A stretch of DNA of 64,000 nt from Parashewanella sp965200795 (GCA_965200795.1 CBDAVB010000042.1:1-64000); one strand, 5' to 3'; positions 1-9,635 are shown, counted from the stretch's first letter. The notes: generated from the letters alone by a model not told the origin. Program-made: numbers and translations.

Positions 1-1751
1 GAGTTTGTTACAGGCTCACCATCAGCGTTAAGCACGAACAACGGCTCTTTGGTTTCTTCATCTACAACCGGATTACCGTTAGCGTCTAATTGATAAGCCG
101 GCCGCTGAATTAAAGCCGTGCCGACAATCTTTCCGTTTGCGTTGATACCGGACGCATCTACAACAGTAATTTTGCTTTCATAAGAAAGCTCCCTGCCGCT
201 GCCATCGGTTACCTCAACTTCATGGCGCTTCCAGTCACCATTACTGTCTCGCTCATACCCTTTTGACTCACAGGTTAATAGTGAATTAAGGTTACTGAAT
301 TCTCCGGAGTTAATGTCATATAAAAATGCCACTTTAGGACGCGTTGTACTGGAGTCATCCGTTGTTTCGGTATAACCGACAACTTGTCCGTTATCGTTAA
401 TGGCACGGCCGCGGCTTCTTAAATCAGAAACGTTGCCGGTAAAATCCGCCGGCGTTACCATTTCGGCATTCGGGTTTTTAGTATCAAAGTAAAAGAATTT
501 TTCAACGGCGCTTCTTTGAGTGCTGAAATAAGTGGTGTAGCTGCCTACCGCTATACCTTGATTATTAATATCGTAAGCAATTGACTCAAGGTCATCTTCG
601 GCATCAGGAACCGGTATCCAGTGGTATTCATAGGTACCATCTTCATTTTTTGTCCAATAAGCCGCGTCATAACGGCGTCTGTCTCTATTGTTGTTACGCT
701 CAACATATGCACGACCTACGACAACACCGTCATCGTTCACACCTAACGCCTGCGCTGAATAAGTACGATTATCGTCTTCATCGGGCGTTAACCCCAGAGG
801 TAAAACCTGACCTTCAACGCTATCATCGTCATTAATTTGCCAGACGTAACCGCGTACTTGATAGTTAACTCTTCTCGTATTTCTCGAATCCGGGAATTGA
901 TTCTGCTGAATACAAATCTCCAGCGGAATGGCGCGATCTTCATTATTCAGGCAATCACTATCTAAACGCTCTTTACTCGGTTCGGATAAATCAACACCCG
1001 CATAACCGACAACCAGGTTATGGTTATTAATCGCCGTAGCGCCGGCAAAACCACCGACTTCGGCAGTCTCACCTTCATCATTAGTATATGAGGTATAAGG
1101 CGGCAACAAGTCAATTTGCTCATCACCCTTAATGGCAACGGCTCTTTGCTCATAGTCGCGGTAATACCAGTAATCCTGATCTTCATTATCGCCCGTATAA
1201 TCAATACGCCTTTCAGGCGCGGTCATATTACCGACACGAACACCGTCTGAATTAATTCCGAAAAACTGCGCGTCAACTGAGTTCACAGCGTCACTATCGG
1301 ACGAATCAGCGGGAGCTGTAGCGCCGTTAACAGAAACAAAAGACGGAATCCAATCATTACCGGCGACAAACGGATAGTTGTTAGCTACGATTTCAGTCAA
1401 CACGCTGTAAGTGATATCCTCATAATCAGCGATCGCATCGTCTGAATCAATAATGTCATCATCAACATCATCAGGGCTCAGCTTTTTTCGTCCTAATGCG
1501 ATACCGACCAGCACGTTATCGTCATTGATATCCTGAGCATAACCGTTTCTCGCTGACTCAAGCGTGCCTCTTCCGACAAGATCATAACAATCCGGCAGGT
1601 CAGGGTTTCCGGAATCGCTGCATTCCCGGGGATCTTGATTTAAATATAAATTTTCAATTTCATAAGCAACAGGATCCGCGACGGCATGGCCTGACGCTCC
1701 GATAACACCTGCCGCAACAGCAGATAAAGCGGCTTTACGCTTCAGCTTCAT
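1..1751 (-). CDS. DUF3466 family secreted protein, 3' end cut by window
   Basis: Open reading frame running off the left edge of the window, so the C-terminus is missing; about 583 residues are visible. It begins MKLKRKAALSAVAAGVIGAS and continues to an AVA|DP site, a clear Sec signal peptide. The mature part has repeated segments built around 'GIN..G.VVG.A' (for example INDNGQVVGY, VNDDGVVVGRA, INANGKIVGTA). These are the HAF-type repeats of DUF3466 proteins in Shewanella, Vibrio and relatives. An AGGAAG ribosome-binding site lies 7 nt before the ATG. It starts 23 bp after uup on the same strand and is probably the last gene of the rlmKL-uup operon. Function is unknown; a cell-surface or exported beta-propeller-like protein is an inference from the repeats. 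Confidence 0.8.
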   Translation of the reverse strand, partial: MKLKRKAALSAVAAGVIGASGHAVADPVAYEIENLYLNQDPRECSDSGNPDLPDCYDLVGRGTLESARNGYAQDINDDNVLVGIALGRKKLSPDDVDDDIIDSDDAIADYEDITYSVLTEIVANNYPFVAGNDWIPSFVSVNGATAPADSSDSDAVNSVDAQFFGINSDGVRVGNMTAPERRIDYTGDNEDQDYWYYRDYEQRAVAIKGDEQIDLLPPYTSYTNDEGETAEVGGFAGATAINNHNLVVGYAGVDLSEPSKERLDSDCLNNEDRAIPLEICIQQNQFPDSRNTRRVNYQVRGYVWQINDDDSVEGQVLPLGLTPDEDDNRTYSAQALGVNDDGVVVGRAYVERNNNRDRRRYDAAYWTKNEDGTYEYHWIPVPDAEDDLESIAYDINNQGIAVGSYTTYFSTQRSAVEKFFYFDTKNPNAEMVTPADFTGNVSDLRSRGRAINDNGQVVGYTETTDDSSTTRPKVAFLYDINSGEFSNLNSLLTCESKGYERDSNGDWKRHEVEVTDGSGRELSYESKITVVDASGINANGKIVGTALIQRPAYQLDANGNPVVDEETKEPLFVLNADGEPVTN

Positions 1752-1774
1752 TAACTTCTTCCTGTTTAATTCAG

Positions 1775-3691
1775 TTACTTTTGCGACTCTAATTCTTCCC
1801 ATCGCTCAAAGTAAACTTCTAGTTGTTGTTCTTTCTCCGCCAATAAACTGAGTTTTTCATTGACGACGCTTTGCTCCTGGCTATAAAAATCGCCTTGATT
1901 AACTAACTCTTGTAAGTCCGCTATTTCAGCTTCAAGAGCGTCCATTTTCTCAGGCAGCTCTTTTAATTCTTTCTGAAGCTTATAACTGAGCTTCTTAGCG
2001 GGCTTTTCGGCCGTTTCGGCTTTCGGTTTCCGCGGCTGAGTTTTGTTATTGACCACAGTTTCCCGCTCAAGTTCCTCACGGTAAAATTTCGCGCCCTGAG
2101 AAACGGCGTCCTGATAGCCGCCGACATACTCTTTCCAGTGACCATTGCCCGCAAACCACCAGCTGCTGGTTACGGTATTATCAATAAACTCTCTGTCGTG
2201 ACTGACAATAAGCAAAGTCGCTGAGTATTCGCTCAAAAGAGACTCTAACAATTCTAAGGTCTCAATATCAAGGTCATTTGTCGGTTCGTCCAGCACAATT
2301 AAATTCGCGGGACGCAACAATAACCTTGCCAGTAATAAGCGATTCTTCTCACCGCCGCTTAATGCCTTAACCGGAGTTCTGGCTCTGGCGGGTGAAAACA
2401 GAAAATCTTGCAGGTAGCTCAGAATATGCCGGTCTTTACCGTTAATTGTGATGGTCTGTTTACCCTCGCCCACGTTTTCTTCAACGGTTTTTTCAGGACA
2501 GAGCGCCTCACGATATTGATCAAAATAAGCGACCTGCAACTTTGTTCCAACACGAACACTGCCTGATTGCGGCTCTAATTGCTCAAGCAGAAGTTTTATC
2601 AGTGTGGATTTACCGCAGCCGTTAGGACCGATCAGCGCAATGCGATCGCCGCGCATAACGGACGTTGAAAAGTTTCTGACCAGATCTTTTTCAGGAATAC
2701 TGAAACCGATGTTTTTAACCTCAAAAACCAGTTTACCGGAACGTTCCGCATCCGCCACCGCCATATTGACATTACCCTGACGGTTAATGCGCCGGCCTCG
2801 TTCCTGACGCATGGCTTTCAGGGCTCTGACACGGCCTTCATTACGGGTTCTTCGGGCTTGAATTCCCTGACGAATCCAGGTCTCTTCCTCAGCGAGTTTT
2901 CTGTCGAAATGAGCGTTTTGTTCTTCTTCTACCCGCAGCCACTGTGCTTTACCCTCAAGGTACTTGCGGTAGCTTCCCGGCCAGCTGGTTGCGACACCGC
3001 GGTCTAAATCCACAATTCGAGTCGCGATTTCCTGAATGAAACCACGATCGTGACTGATGAACACAATCGCCCCTTTGTAATTTAACAGGAATTGCTCTAA
3101 CCATTCGATAGTATCGATATCTAAATGGTTGGTCGGCTCATCAAGCAGCAGCAGATCAGGCTCACTGACTAAGGCTCTGGCCAGGGCTACTTTACGCTGC
3201 CAGCCGCCGGATAACTCAGATAACGGCTTATGCGCGTCCAGTCCGAGTAACTGGCACATTTGTGTGATACGAGCGTCAAGCTGCCAGCCGTTATTATGAT
3301 CAATCTGCTCTTGCAGGCGCTGAACTTTTTTCAGCAACTTGTCCATTTCATCACCCTTTGCCGTTGCCAGTTCGAGGGATAATTTATGGTGCTGTTCAAG
3401 CAGTTCGCCGATTTCAGCTAAACCACCGGAGATATAAGAATAGATTTTACCTTCCGCCGATTTTGGCGGATCTTGCTGTAAACGACTGACTTTCAGATCA
3501 GTCACAATATTAAACTCACCGTCATCCAGTAAAACGTCACCAGATAAGACTTTTAATAAACTTGATTTACCGGCACCGTTACGACCGACAATACAAACTC
3601 TCTCACCGGCTTCAATGGTAAAGTCAGCGTTTTTTAATAAGGGAATGTGTCCGTAGGCCAATGAGCCACCGTTTATTCTTACCAGACTCAA
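1775..3691 (-). CDS. uup: ABC-F family ATPase Uup
   Basis: 638 residues with two ABC ATPase domains and no membrane segment, the ABC-F layout. Domain 1 has Walker A GRNGAGKSS (36-44), signature LSGGWQ (about 160) and Walker B LLLLDEPTNHLD (about 180). Domain 2 has GPNGCGKST (about 350), LSGGEKN and VLDEPTNDLD. The C-terminal 90 residues are rich in Lys and Glu and look like the coiled-coil tail of Uup. Uup binds DNA and ribosomes and lowers transposon precise-excision rates in E. coli. The start lies 1 bp from the stop of the glutaredoxin-like gene, so the two are translationally linked. Placement next to rlmKL matches Shewanella and E. coli order. Confidence 0.95.
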   Translation of the reverse strand: MSLVRINGGSLAYGHIPLLKNADFTIEAGERVCIVGRNGAGKSSLLKVLSGDVLLDDGEFNIVTDLKVSRLQQDPPKSAEGKIYSYISGGLAEIGELLEQHHKLSLELATAKGDEMDKLLKKVQRLQEQIDHNNGWQLDARITQMCQLLGLDAHKPLSELSGGWQRKVALARALVSEPDLLLLDEPTNHLDIDTIEWLEQFLLNYKGAIVFISHDRGFIQEIATRIVDLDRGVATSWPGSYRKYLEGKAQWLRVEEEQNAHFDRKLAEEETWIRQGIQARRTRNEGRVRALKAMRQERGRRINRQGNVNMAVADAERSGKLVFEVKNIGFSIPEKDLVRNFSTSVMRGDRIALIGPNGCGKSTLIKLLLEQLEPQSGSVRVGTKLQVAYFDQYREALCPEKTVEENVGEGKQTITINGKDRHILSYLQDFLFSPARARTPVKALSGGEKNRLLLARLLLRPANLIVLDEPTNDLDIETLELLESLLSEYSATLLIVSHDREFIDNTVTSSWWFAGNGHWKEYVGGYQDAVSQGAKFYREELERETVVNNKTQPRKPKAETAEKPAKKLSYKLQKELKELPEKMDALEAEIADLQELVNQGDFYSQEQSVVNEKLSLLAEKEQQLEVYFERWEELESQK

Positions 3692-3692
3692 G

Positions 3693-3932
3693 TTAAGCTC
3701 CTAAAAACTCCGCTATGTCCTCAACATCAAACGGCCAGCCTAATTCCCGGCCGTCCGCAACCGCCATCAAAACAGGAATTCTGATACCGTAATTTTCGGC
3801 TAACACTTCATCATCGCAAATATCTTTCATTTCAAACGTCAATCGCAGCGATGTTAATTGCGCTTGCGCCATTTCACATAAGTGACAGCCGTCAGTGTGA
3901 AATAATATTAATTCAGATTTGTTGTTGTCCAT
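3693..3932 (-). CDS. glutaredoxin-like (DUF836) small thiol protein
   Basis: 79 residues with a thioredoxin fold pattern: a beta strand, then CHLCEMA at residues 16-22 (a CxxC redox pair), then a cis-Pro segment 'IRIPVLM' around residue 51. This is the glutaredoxin family also called DUF836. It overlaps the end of rlmKL by 20 bp and is followed 1 bp later by uup, so it is an inner gene of this operon. The substrate is unknown. The family call is firm from the CxxC and length. Confidence 0.85.
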   Translation of the reverse strand: MDNNKSELILFHTDGCHLCEMAQAQLTSLRLTFEMKDICDDEVLAENYGIRIPVLMAVADGRELGWPFDVEDIAEFLGA

Positions 3933-6048
3933 GCTTTACCGACCATACGTTGTGAATTTTCGGATTACGCTTAAAATCTAACGGCAATAATTTCGCGTCA
4001 AGATTTTGTACCGTCAGCCCTGCTTTTTCTAAAATTTCTTTATCAATTTTAAACTTTCGTTTATTGTTGGAAAAGATAATTTCACCGTCAGAACTCATCA
4101 GCTTAGATAAGTTAATCAGCATATCAGCATGATCCCGCTGAACATCGAACGACTCTTCCATACGTTTCGAATTCGAGAAAGTCGGCGGATCGATAAAAAT
4201 TAAATCAAATTGTTTGGTTTCCCGTTTAATCCAGTCCAGGCAGTCAGCCTGCTCAAAATGATATTTACGTCCGATTAAGCCGTTCATCGCAAAATTGTCT
4301 TTCGCCCAGTTTAAATAAGTGTTTGACATATCAACCGTTGTAACGGATTTCGCCCCGCCTAAAGCCGCATGCACGGAAGCCGAACCCGTATAGGCGAATA
4401 AGTTCAGGACAGCCTTATCAATTGATTTTTCTCCGACCAGTTTACGGGTTAATCTGTGATCTAAAAATAATCCGGTATCAAGATACCCTGACAGATTGAG
4501 CTTGAATTTCGCGCCGTACTCATGAGCTGTCAGCTCAACTTTATCTTGTTTCAGTTTTTGGTATTGATTCGCGCCTTTTTGTTTAGCGCGTGTTTTAACG
4601 ACAATATTATCTGAATCAACTCCGGTCAAAGCCGGTAACACCAGCAGGATATCGCTGACGCGGCGACGAGTCACGGACTCCGGAATTGAAGCCGGCGCGG
4701 CGTATTCTTGAACCACCAGATGATCGACATAGCGATCTACGGCGACGTTATATTCAGGAATATCGGCATCATAAATACGATAACAATCGATTTCTTCTTT
4801 CTTTGCCCACTTGACTAACCGTTTTAAGTTCTTGTTAACACGGTTACTAAAGTCGGGCGCTATATTTGATAAATCGGTTTCCTGAGGTGTAACCTCCCGG
4901 CGGGTGCTGTTTTCATATAAGGTGTAAATGTTAAAACCGCATTCAATCGCACCGTTGAACAACTTCAGTTGTTTGTCAGCTTTTAATTTCAAAGCCGATA
5001 ATAACTCAATCTCACCGCAAAGCAGCGCAAGTTTCCAGCCGCCGAAATCAGCTTTAAAGTGCTCACCTAAACGGTAGTAGAGTTGTAATAAACTGGTAAC
5101 CTTGCCTAAACGTTCGCCATAGGGAGGGTTGCTGACTAAAGTGCCCTTCTCTACCGGCGGCAAGGCCTTTGTAGCGTCGGCATGGCTGAACTCAATAAGT
5201 TTGCCGACACCCGCGTGCTTAGCATTACTTTCAGCGATTGAAAGTACACGACGATCGAGATCTGAACCAAAGAACTTCAGCTTACACCTTGTAATACCAA
5301 GCGAGGCTCTTGCCTCAGCTTCTTTTAAAACTTCAAGCCACATCCGCTCGTCATGCCGGTGCCAACGCTTAAAACCAAATTCATAACGATTTAAAGCCGG
5401 AGCGATATCAGCGGCGATCATGGCCGCTTCAATCAAAATAGTTCCGCTACCGCAGAATGGATCATATAAATCCGTTTGATTTTCTGTCCAGCCGCTCCGG
5501 GCCAGCATATTGGCCGCGAGGTTCTCTTTTAATGGTGCCGCTCCGGTGTTATCACGGTAGCCGCGTTGATGTAATGCCGGATCAGAAAAGTTAAGACCAA
5601 GGGTTAAATTACCACGGCGGAAATAAGCATCGATTCGAAAATCAGCGTGACTTTTAGATACGTCGGGACGAGCTTCATCATTATCCCGAAAACGATCGAC
5701 AACAGCATCTTTAATTTTCAAAGCGCCGAATTGGGTATTTTTAATAAATCCGCCCGTACCGTGAAAATCGATACTAAAAGTACTGCTATTAGAAAAATGG
5801 CTCGGCCAGTCAATACAATAAGCCGTATCGTATAGCTCCTCAGGGGTATTACAGGTGGCTTTTTGTAAAATAAGTATAATTCTGCTCGCAATTCGTGACC
5901 ACAGAGTGATGCGATACCCTTGCTCTAATGTCGCCGTGAAATAAACACCAGCGACACTTTCTTTTATTTGACCAGCACCCAGATTTTCCAATTCTCCGGC
6001 TAGACTGTATTCGCACCCCTTTGGCGCGGCGGCAAAAAATTCAAACAT
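3913..6048 (-). CDS. rlmL: bifunctional 23S rRNA methyltransferase RlmKL
   Basis: 711 residues, the full length of the fused enzyme. An N-terminal THUMP-type RNA-binding region (about 1-155) is followed by the RlmL methyltransferase with DPFCGSGT (196-203) and the catalytic NPPYGER (307-313), which makes m2G2445. The C-terminal RlmK half has its own SAM fold and IDPPTFS (around 640) and makes m7G2069. Both act on the peptidyl-transferase region of 23S rRNA. It is the first gene of the rlmKL-glutaredoxin-uup-DUF3466 run on the minus strand. No strong ribosome-binding site is visible before the ATG (GAAG only). Confidence 0.96.
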   Translation of the reverse strand: MFEFFAAAPKGCEYSLAGELENLGAGQIKESVAGVYFTATLEQGYRITLWSRIASRIILILQKATCNTPEELYDTAYCIDWPSHFSNSSTFSIDFHGTGGFIKNTQFGALKIKDAVVDRFRDNDEARPDVSKSHADFRIDAYFRRGNLTLGLNFSDPALHQRGYRDNTGAAPLKENLAANMLARSGWTENQTDLYDPFCGSGTILIEAAMIAADIAPALNRYEFGFKRWHRHDERMWLEVLKEAEARASLGITRCKLKFFGSDLDRRVLSIAESNAKHAGVGKLIEFSHADATKALPPVEKGTLVSNPPYGERLGKVTSLLQLYYRLGEHFKADFGGWKLALLCGEIELLSALKLKADKQLKLFNGAIECGFNIYTLYENSTRREVTPQETDLSNIAPDFSNRVNKNLKRLVKWAKKEEIDCYRIYDADIPEYNVAVDRYVDHLVVQEYAAPASIPESVTRRRVSDILLVLPALTGVDSDNIVVKTRAKQKGANQYQKLKQDKVELTAHEYGAKFKLNLSGYLDTGLFLDHRLTRKLVGEKSIDKAVLNLFAYTGSASVHAALGGAKSVTTVDMSNTYLNWAKDNFAMNGLIGRKYHFEQADCLDWIKRETKQFDLIFIDPPTFSNSKRMEESFDVQRDHADMLINLSKLMSSDGEIIFSNNKRKFKIDKEILEKAGLTVQNLDAKLLPLDFKRNPKIHNVWSVKHGQQQI

Positions 6049-6229
6049 GCGTAACTTCAGCGCGATAAAATAATGACGGTATTATACCGGCTTAACACAC
6101 TAAAGCATAAACAGTATCGGATAAAATCAGCTCCAATTCTGCATTTAGCCGCTTTTTTATCAAATATGCGGATAAATTACCCGCTCTGATGCATATTTGC
6201 GCAATCAAATCTTATTTTTAAAATACCGC

Positions 6230-6258
6230 TTGCATTGAACCGATGGTATGGATATAGT
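6230..6258 (+). promoter_or_regulatory. sigma70 promoter of the initiator tRNA genes
   Basis: TTGCAT (6230-6235), a 17-bp spacer and TATAGT (6253-6258), followed by a GC-rich discriminator TCGCCCCGC. That layout is typical of stable-RNA promoters under stringent control. The expected start at about 6265 is 15 nt before the first tRNA. Confidence 0.75.
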
Positions 6259-6279
6259 TCGCCCCGCTTTTGAGACAGA

Positions 6280-6356
<77 letters not shown>

Positions 6357-6387
6357 ACGATGAGGTCACAAAAGCAAAAATACCAGT

Positions 6388-6464
<77 letters not shown>

Positions 6465-6768
6465 AATTCATTGTGTACAGAACACATTTCAATAATTCTC
6501 ATCCGTATGCGCGGCCTGACATCTTGGCCGATTGTCCGGACTCGATTCTCATTCATTAAGAATTAAGAATTAAAAACCGTCCCATAATAACTCCCCTGCT
6601 TTGCTGTCATTTGTTTTGGTATATAAGCTTTCGACGACTGAACGACTGGTGAGGGCGTATATTTATCCGCGAAATAAACGCCGCTTTATCGCAAAAAACT
6701 CAATGATACAGTATCTTGCGAAATATTTTTGATTACTTAAGGTTTAAGACTTAAGGTTCAGTCTATGA
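6465..6768. other. intergenic stretch after the tRNA genes
   Basis: No gene seen. A weak stem CGGCC/GGCCG near 6512-6529 may end the tRNA transcript but has no T-run. AT-rich direct repeats (AAGAATTAAGAATTAA) lie near 6560. Reading frames crossing the tRNAs are not genes. Confidence 0.5.
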
Positions 6769-6813
6769 ACTTGTGATACTCAAAGATACATTCAAGTATC
6801 ACAAGTATCTTTG
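6769..6813 (-). other. interleaved inverted repeats (pseudoknot-like) after the POT gene
   Basis: Two perfect stems interleave. ACTTGTGATACT (6769-6780) pairs with 6795-6806, and CAAAGATAC (6781-6789) pairs with 6805-6813. The order a-b-a'-b' is that of an H-type pseudoknot, or of two mutually exclusive hairpins sharing 2 nt. It directly touches the stop codon of the peptide transporter gene. There is no T-run, so it is not a classic terminator; a 3' stabiliser or terminator role is inferred. Confidence 0.55.
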
Positions 6814-8316
6814 CTACTTAACTCTTGTATGCTCTCTGGTTAACTTGTTTAACTTCGGTAGCAATAACAGAGAAATCGCCGTACAAGCTAATGCGGCATA
6901 GCCCAATTTACTAAAAAGATCAGTATAAATAACTAAAGTCTGATTCGGGTCTGTAACGTTTTGCGGAACACTGGCGAAGTTAGCAACAATACCGCCTAAA
7001 TATTGTGAACTGCCGGATGCCACAAAATAGGCTCCCATCATAAAGCCGCAAATATGCTCTGGTACAAAGCGGGCAATCATAGCAAGCCCTAAGCCCGAAA
7101 CCAGTAATTCGCCTAAAGAATAAGCTCCGTATCCCCAAATCATAACCCATGACGAAGCTTTACCGTCTACAGCAAACTTTCCCGCCATAGAAAAGATGAA
7201 GAAACCAGTGGCTACAACCAGGAAACCTATCGAGAACTTCAGTGCGATTGTAAGGTTAATTTTATTCCTGTGAGTCCAGTTATAAAGCCATGCTAAAATC
7301 GGACTCATCAGCATAATCCAAATTGGATTAAGCGCTAAATACTGTGCGGGCTGGAAGTTCCACAAGTGGACACCAAAGGCATTAAAGCTCCAATCAATAT
7401 TACGCAAAGCAAATAATGATAGTGATGTTGAAAGCTGTTGATAAAACACAAAGAAAAATACCGTCTGTACAGTTAACACCAGAGCTACAATCATACCCGG
7501 GCGCTCCGATTCTTTACTTTTGATAATTAAAAAGATAAAGACCAGGCAAACTACGGTCATTGACAAATATACGAAAATTTTAGCTAACAGTTCATGCTGC
7601 AAAATGACAGCCGCGACAATCACCGTCAGTAAACATGAAAAGAGTACTGCAATCAGGTGTTTTATATTTACAGGATTTTCTTCAACTTCAGAACCATAGC
7701 GGCTCAGACTTTTATGCATAAGCCAATAATTAAGTAGTCCTATTACTAAACCGATTACAGACACACTAAAAGCGCCATGCCATCCAATCTCCGAACCATA
7801 ACGAGCAGTAAGGAGTTCTTTAATCATTGGAGTTAACACAATGGAAACTGTAGAACCTATATTTACCGTCATATAGTACATAGTGAATGCACTATCAATT
7901 TTAGAATTATCTCCGTGGTAGATTTTTCTGACCAGATTGCCGGCATTAGGCTTGAATAAGCCGTTACCGACAACAATAACACCCAGTGCGCAGTAGAGAA
8001 ACAGGTTACTCATGCTAGGCACAGACATTAATGTATAACCTAAAATGAGAGCGTAACTTCCGAATAACATTGTACGCTTAGTACCTAATATCTGGTCACC
8101 AACCCAGCCGCCAAATGCCGGAGAAACATAGATTAACGCTGAGGCCGCGCTCCAGACTAATGTCGCCTTGGAATCAGGAAAACCTAATCGCTGTATCATG
8201 AAGTAAACAATAATTGACTGCATACCGTAGAAGCCGAATCGTTCCCATACTTCAATTAAACATACAGTCATAAAAGAACGGGTCTTACTCACCTGTGGCA
8301 GTTGATCTACCGACAT
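6814..8316 (-). CDS. POT family proton-dependent oligopeptide transporter
   Basis: 500 residues with about 12-14 hydrophobic helices. Near the N-terminus it has EVWERFGFYGMQ, the ExxERFxYxG proton-coupling motif of POT/PTR (Dtp) transporters, then a typical 'FGGWVGDQILGTKRT' loop. It takes up di- and tripeptides with protons across the inner membrane. I chose the ATG at 8316 because GGGGGAG lies 5 nt before it. An upstream start at 8361 would add 15 residues and lacks a ribosome-binding site. A sigma70-like promoter lies at 8366-8394. Which Dtp subtype it is cannot be told by eye. Confidence 0.92.
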   Translation of the reverse strand: MSVDQLPQVSKTRSFMTVCLIEVWERFGFYGMQSIIVYFMIQRLGFPDSKATLVWSAASALIYVSPAFGGWVGDQILGTKRTMLFGSYALILGYTLMSVPSMSNLFLYCALGVIVVGNGLFKPNAGNLVRKIYHGDNSKIDSAFTMYYMTVNIGSTVSIVLTPMIKELLTARYGSEIGWHGAFSVSVIGLVIGLLNYWLMHKSLSRYGSEVEENPVNIKHLIAVLFSCLLTVIVAAVILQHELLAKIFVYLSMTVVCLVFIFLIIKSKESERPGMIVALVLTVQTVFFFVFYQQLSTSLSLFALRNIDWSFNAFGVHLWNFQPAQYLALNPIWIMLMSPILAWLYNWTHRNKINLTIALKFSIGFLVVATGFFIFSMAGKFAVDGKASSWVMIWGYGAYSLGELLVSGLGLAMIARFVPEHICGFMMGAYFVASGSSQYLGGIVANFASVPQNVTDPNQTLVIYTDLFSKLGYAALACTAISLLLLPKLNKLTREHTRVK

Positions 8317-8365
8317 AACTCCCCCTACCTTATTTGATTGTGCACAAAGCTGACCGGACAAAAGA

Positions 8366-8394
8366 ATTATATTTAAATCTGGTATTATAGTTAA
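8366..8394 (-). promoter_or_regulatory. sigma70-like promoter of the POT gene
   Basis: Minus strand TTAACT, a 17-bp spacer, TATAAT. The expected start near 8359 gives a leader of about 43 nt to the ATG at 8316. Confidence 0.5.
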
Positions 8395-8706
8395 GTAGCT
8401 GCACGATGGGGAATCACGAAAGGCATAATCGCAAGAAAGGTTCCCTGTTATAAAACTTTAATTCAATACTCGCTTTTCTAATGTAACCCCCAGAAAGTTT
8501 GTCCTGAGCTAATTTGGGCATCATATAGCTATAAGCGCATAAACGTTTTATATTATTACCTTAATGTTACATCAAGATGTAAGGAAAAATGATTAATTAG
8601 TGTTAATGAAAAGCAAATTATACAGAATTCGTTCAAGTTGCCAAGGTTTCTGAAAAAGTAAGTACTGGTGGAGAGGTTAAAATCATACTGGTGCAGATAT
8701 CTGAGA
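8395..8706. other. intergenic stretch upstream of the POT gene
   Basis: AT-rich, with no convincing gene. A 65-codon frame here has no ribosome-binding site or recognisable protein features. Nothing else was identified before the repeat at 8707. Confidence 0.4.
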
Positions 8707-8856
8707 AACTGTCCCATAGTCCTAAAAAAAGCAGTTGGTGCAGTTATTGACATACAAAACTGTCGTACTTCGTTCAGATTGACTATATTTCACCCTTCGT
8801 ATCTTGATATTGGCAGTTTCAGGCAGTAACGAATCAGGAAGTTATTTCGGGACAGT
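8707..8856. repeat. dispersed intergenic repeat, copy D
   Basis: Bounded by AACTGTCCC near 8707 and GGGACAGTT near 8848, inverted to each other. The inner part contains GACATACAAAACTGTCGTA, which matches (as reverse complement) the cores of copies at 16003, 48915 and 57402. The 8810-8856 part aligns well, inverted, with 48915-48970. Non-coding and degenerate. Confidence 0.6.
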
Positions 8857-8919
8857 TCTAAAGTAAGATTTCACCTTAAAGACAAAAAAGCGACTAACTT
8901 TACATTTAAAGTAGAAACA

Positions 8920-9456
8920 TTATGCAGCAACCTGAGACTTTAACTTTAAGGAGTGTAAACGATCCTGCATTACTTTAATGGTATCAAACTTTTTAAGGAC
9001 TTTTGAATCGTTCAGCTTAACCTGAGGACTTAAAATCATAACTAATGCGGCTTGGAGTGATGTCTCGACAGCTAAGACCAAAACTTTTGTATTAGTTTCT
9101 GATATAACTAACTCAAACACCTTGCCCCGCTCACCGAGTACACATGACTGACTGGATTCAAAAAACCATGACTTAGGCATTTGTGGCTTTAGCATAAAAT
9201 GAGCAGCTGTGGCATTAAGTGCAATTTGTACAAACCCGGCATCATTACATGTTAGTACTTTTTGAAGTTTATCGATTAATTCAATATAAAATCTTGCATT
9301 TCCTACACTAAATTCCGATTCAGTTAGCGCATGAGTTATTAATTGATTAGTTTTATAAGGAGTTAAAAAATCTATTTCGGGATCTAGCGACAGACTTAAT
9401 ACACCATGTGCATCATTATATTTCCATTGCCAGTCCTTTTTTGGCATTAATAACAT
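8920..9456 (-). CDS. zapC: cell division protein ZapC
   Basis: 178 residues, the usual ZapC length. The start 'KKDWQWKYNDAHGVLSLSL' resembles the E. coli 'DDNWRWYYDEEHDRMMLDL' region. The conserved LKPQMPKSW segment and a C-terminal IKVMQDRL match the family. ZapC is a cytoplasmic protein that binds FtsZ and promotes bundling of Z-ring protofilaments. It lies downstream of pyrD on the same strand, as in E. coli. The first ATG is kept because AGG lies about 8 nt upstream; the second Met (residue 4) has no ribosome-binding site. Confidence 0.85.
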   Translation of the reverse strand: MLLMPKKDWQWKYNDAHGVLSLSLDPEIDFLTPYKTNQLITHALTESEFSVGNARFYIELIDKLQKVLTCNDAGFVQIALNATAAHFMLKPQMPKSWFFESSQSCVLGERGKVFELVISETNTKVLVLAVETSLQAALVMILSPQVKLNDSKVLKKFDTIKVMQDRLHSLKLKSQVAA

Positions 9457-9550
9457 AATAATAACCTATAGGGCGACAGTCAGAAATATAGTAGACTATT
9501 TTTTGCTCAACTTCAAAGCCTTATTGAATTTTATTTTTTATATAAAGAAC

Positions 9551-9606
9551 AAGATCGCAATCAATAACCAGATCAATAGTTTGATCTTTCTCACGATTGC
9601 GATCTT
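9551..9606. repeat. nested perfect inverted repeat between pyrD and zapC
   Basis: Outer arms AAGATCGCAATC (9551-9562) and its exact complement (9595-9606) enclose an inner hairpin GATCAATAGTTTGATC (9571-9586). It could fold as a three-way or cruciform structure in the pyrD 3' region. There is no T-run; it may be a processing or regulatory site. Confidence 0.55.
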
Positions 9607-9635
9607 AAATTGATCAAAATTGAAGCTTGCGATAA

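Noticed and set aside
8556..8753. 65-codon minus-strand frame
   Set aside because: No ribosome-binding site, no recognisable domain, and it overlaps a dispersed non-coding repeat.
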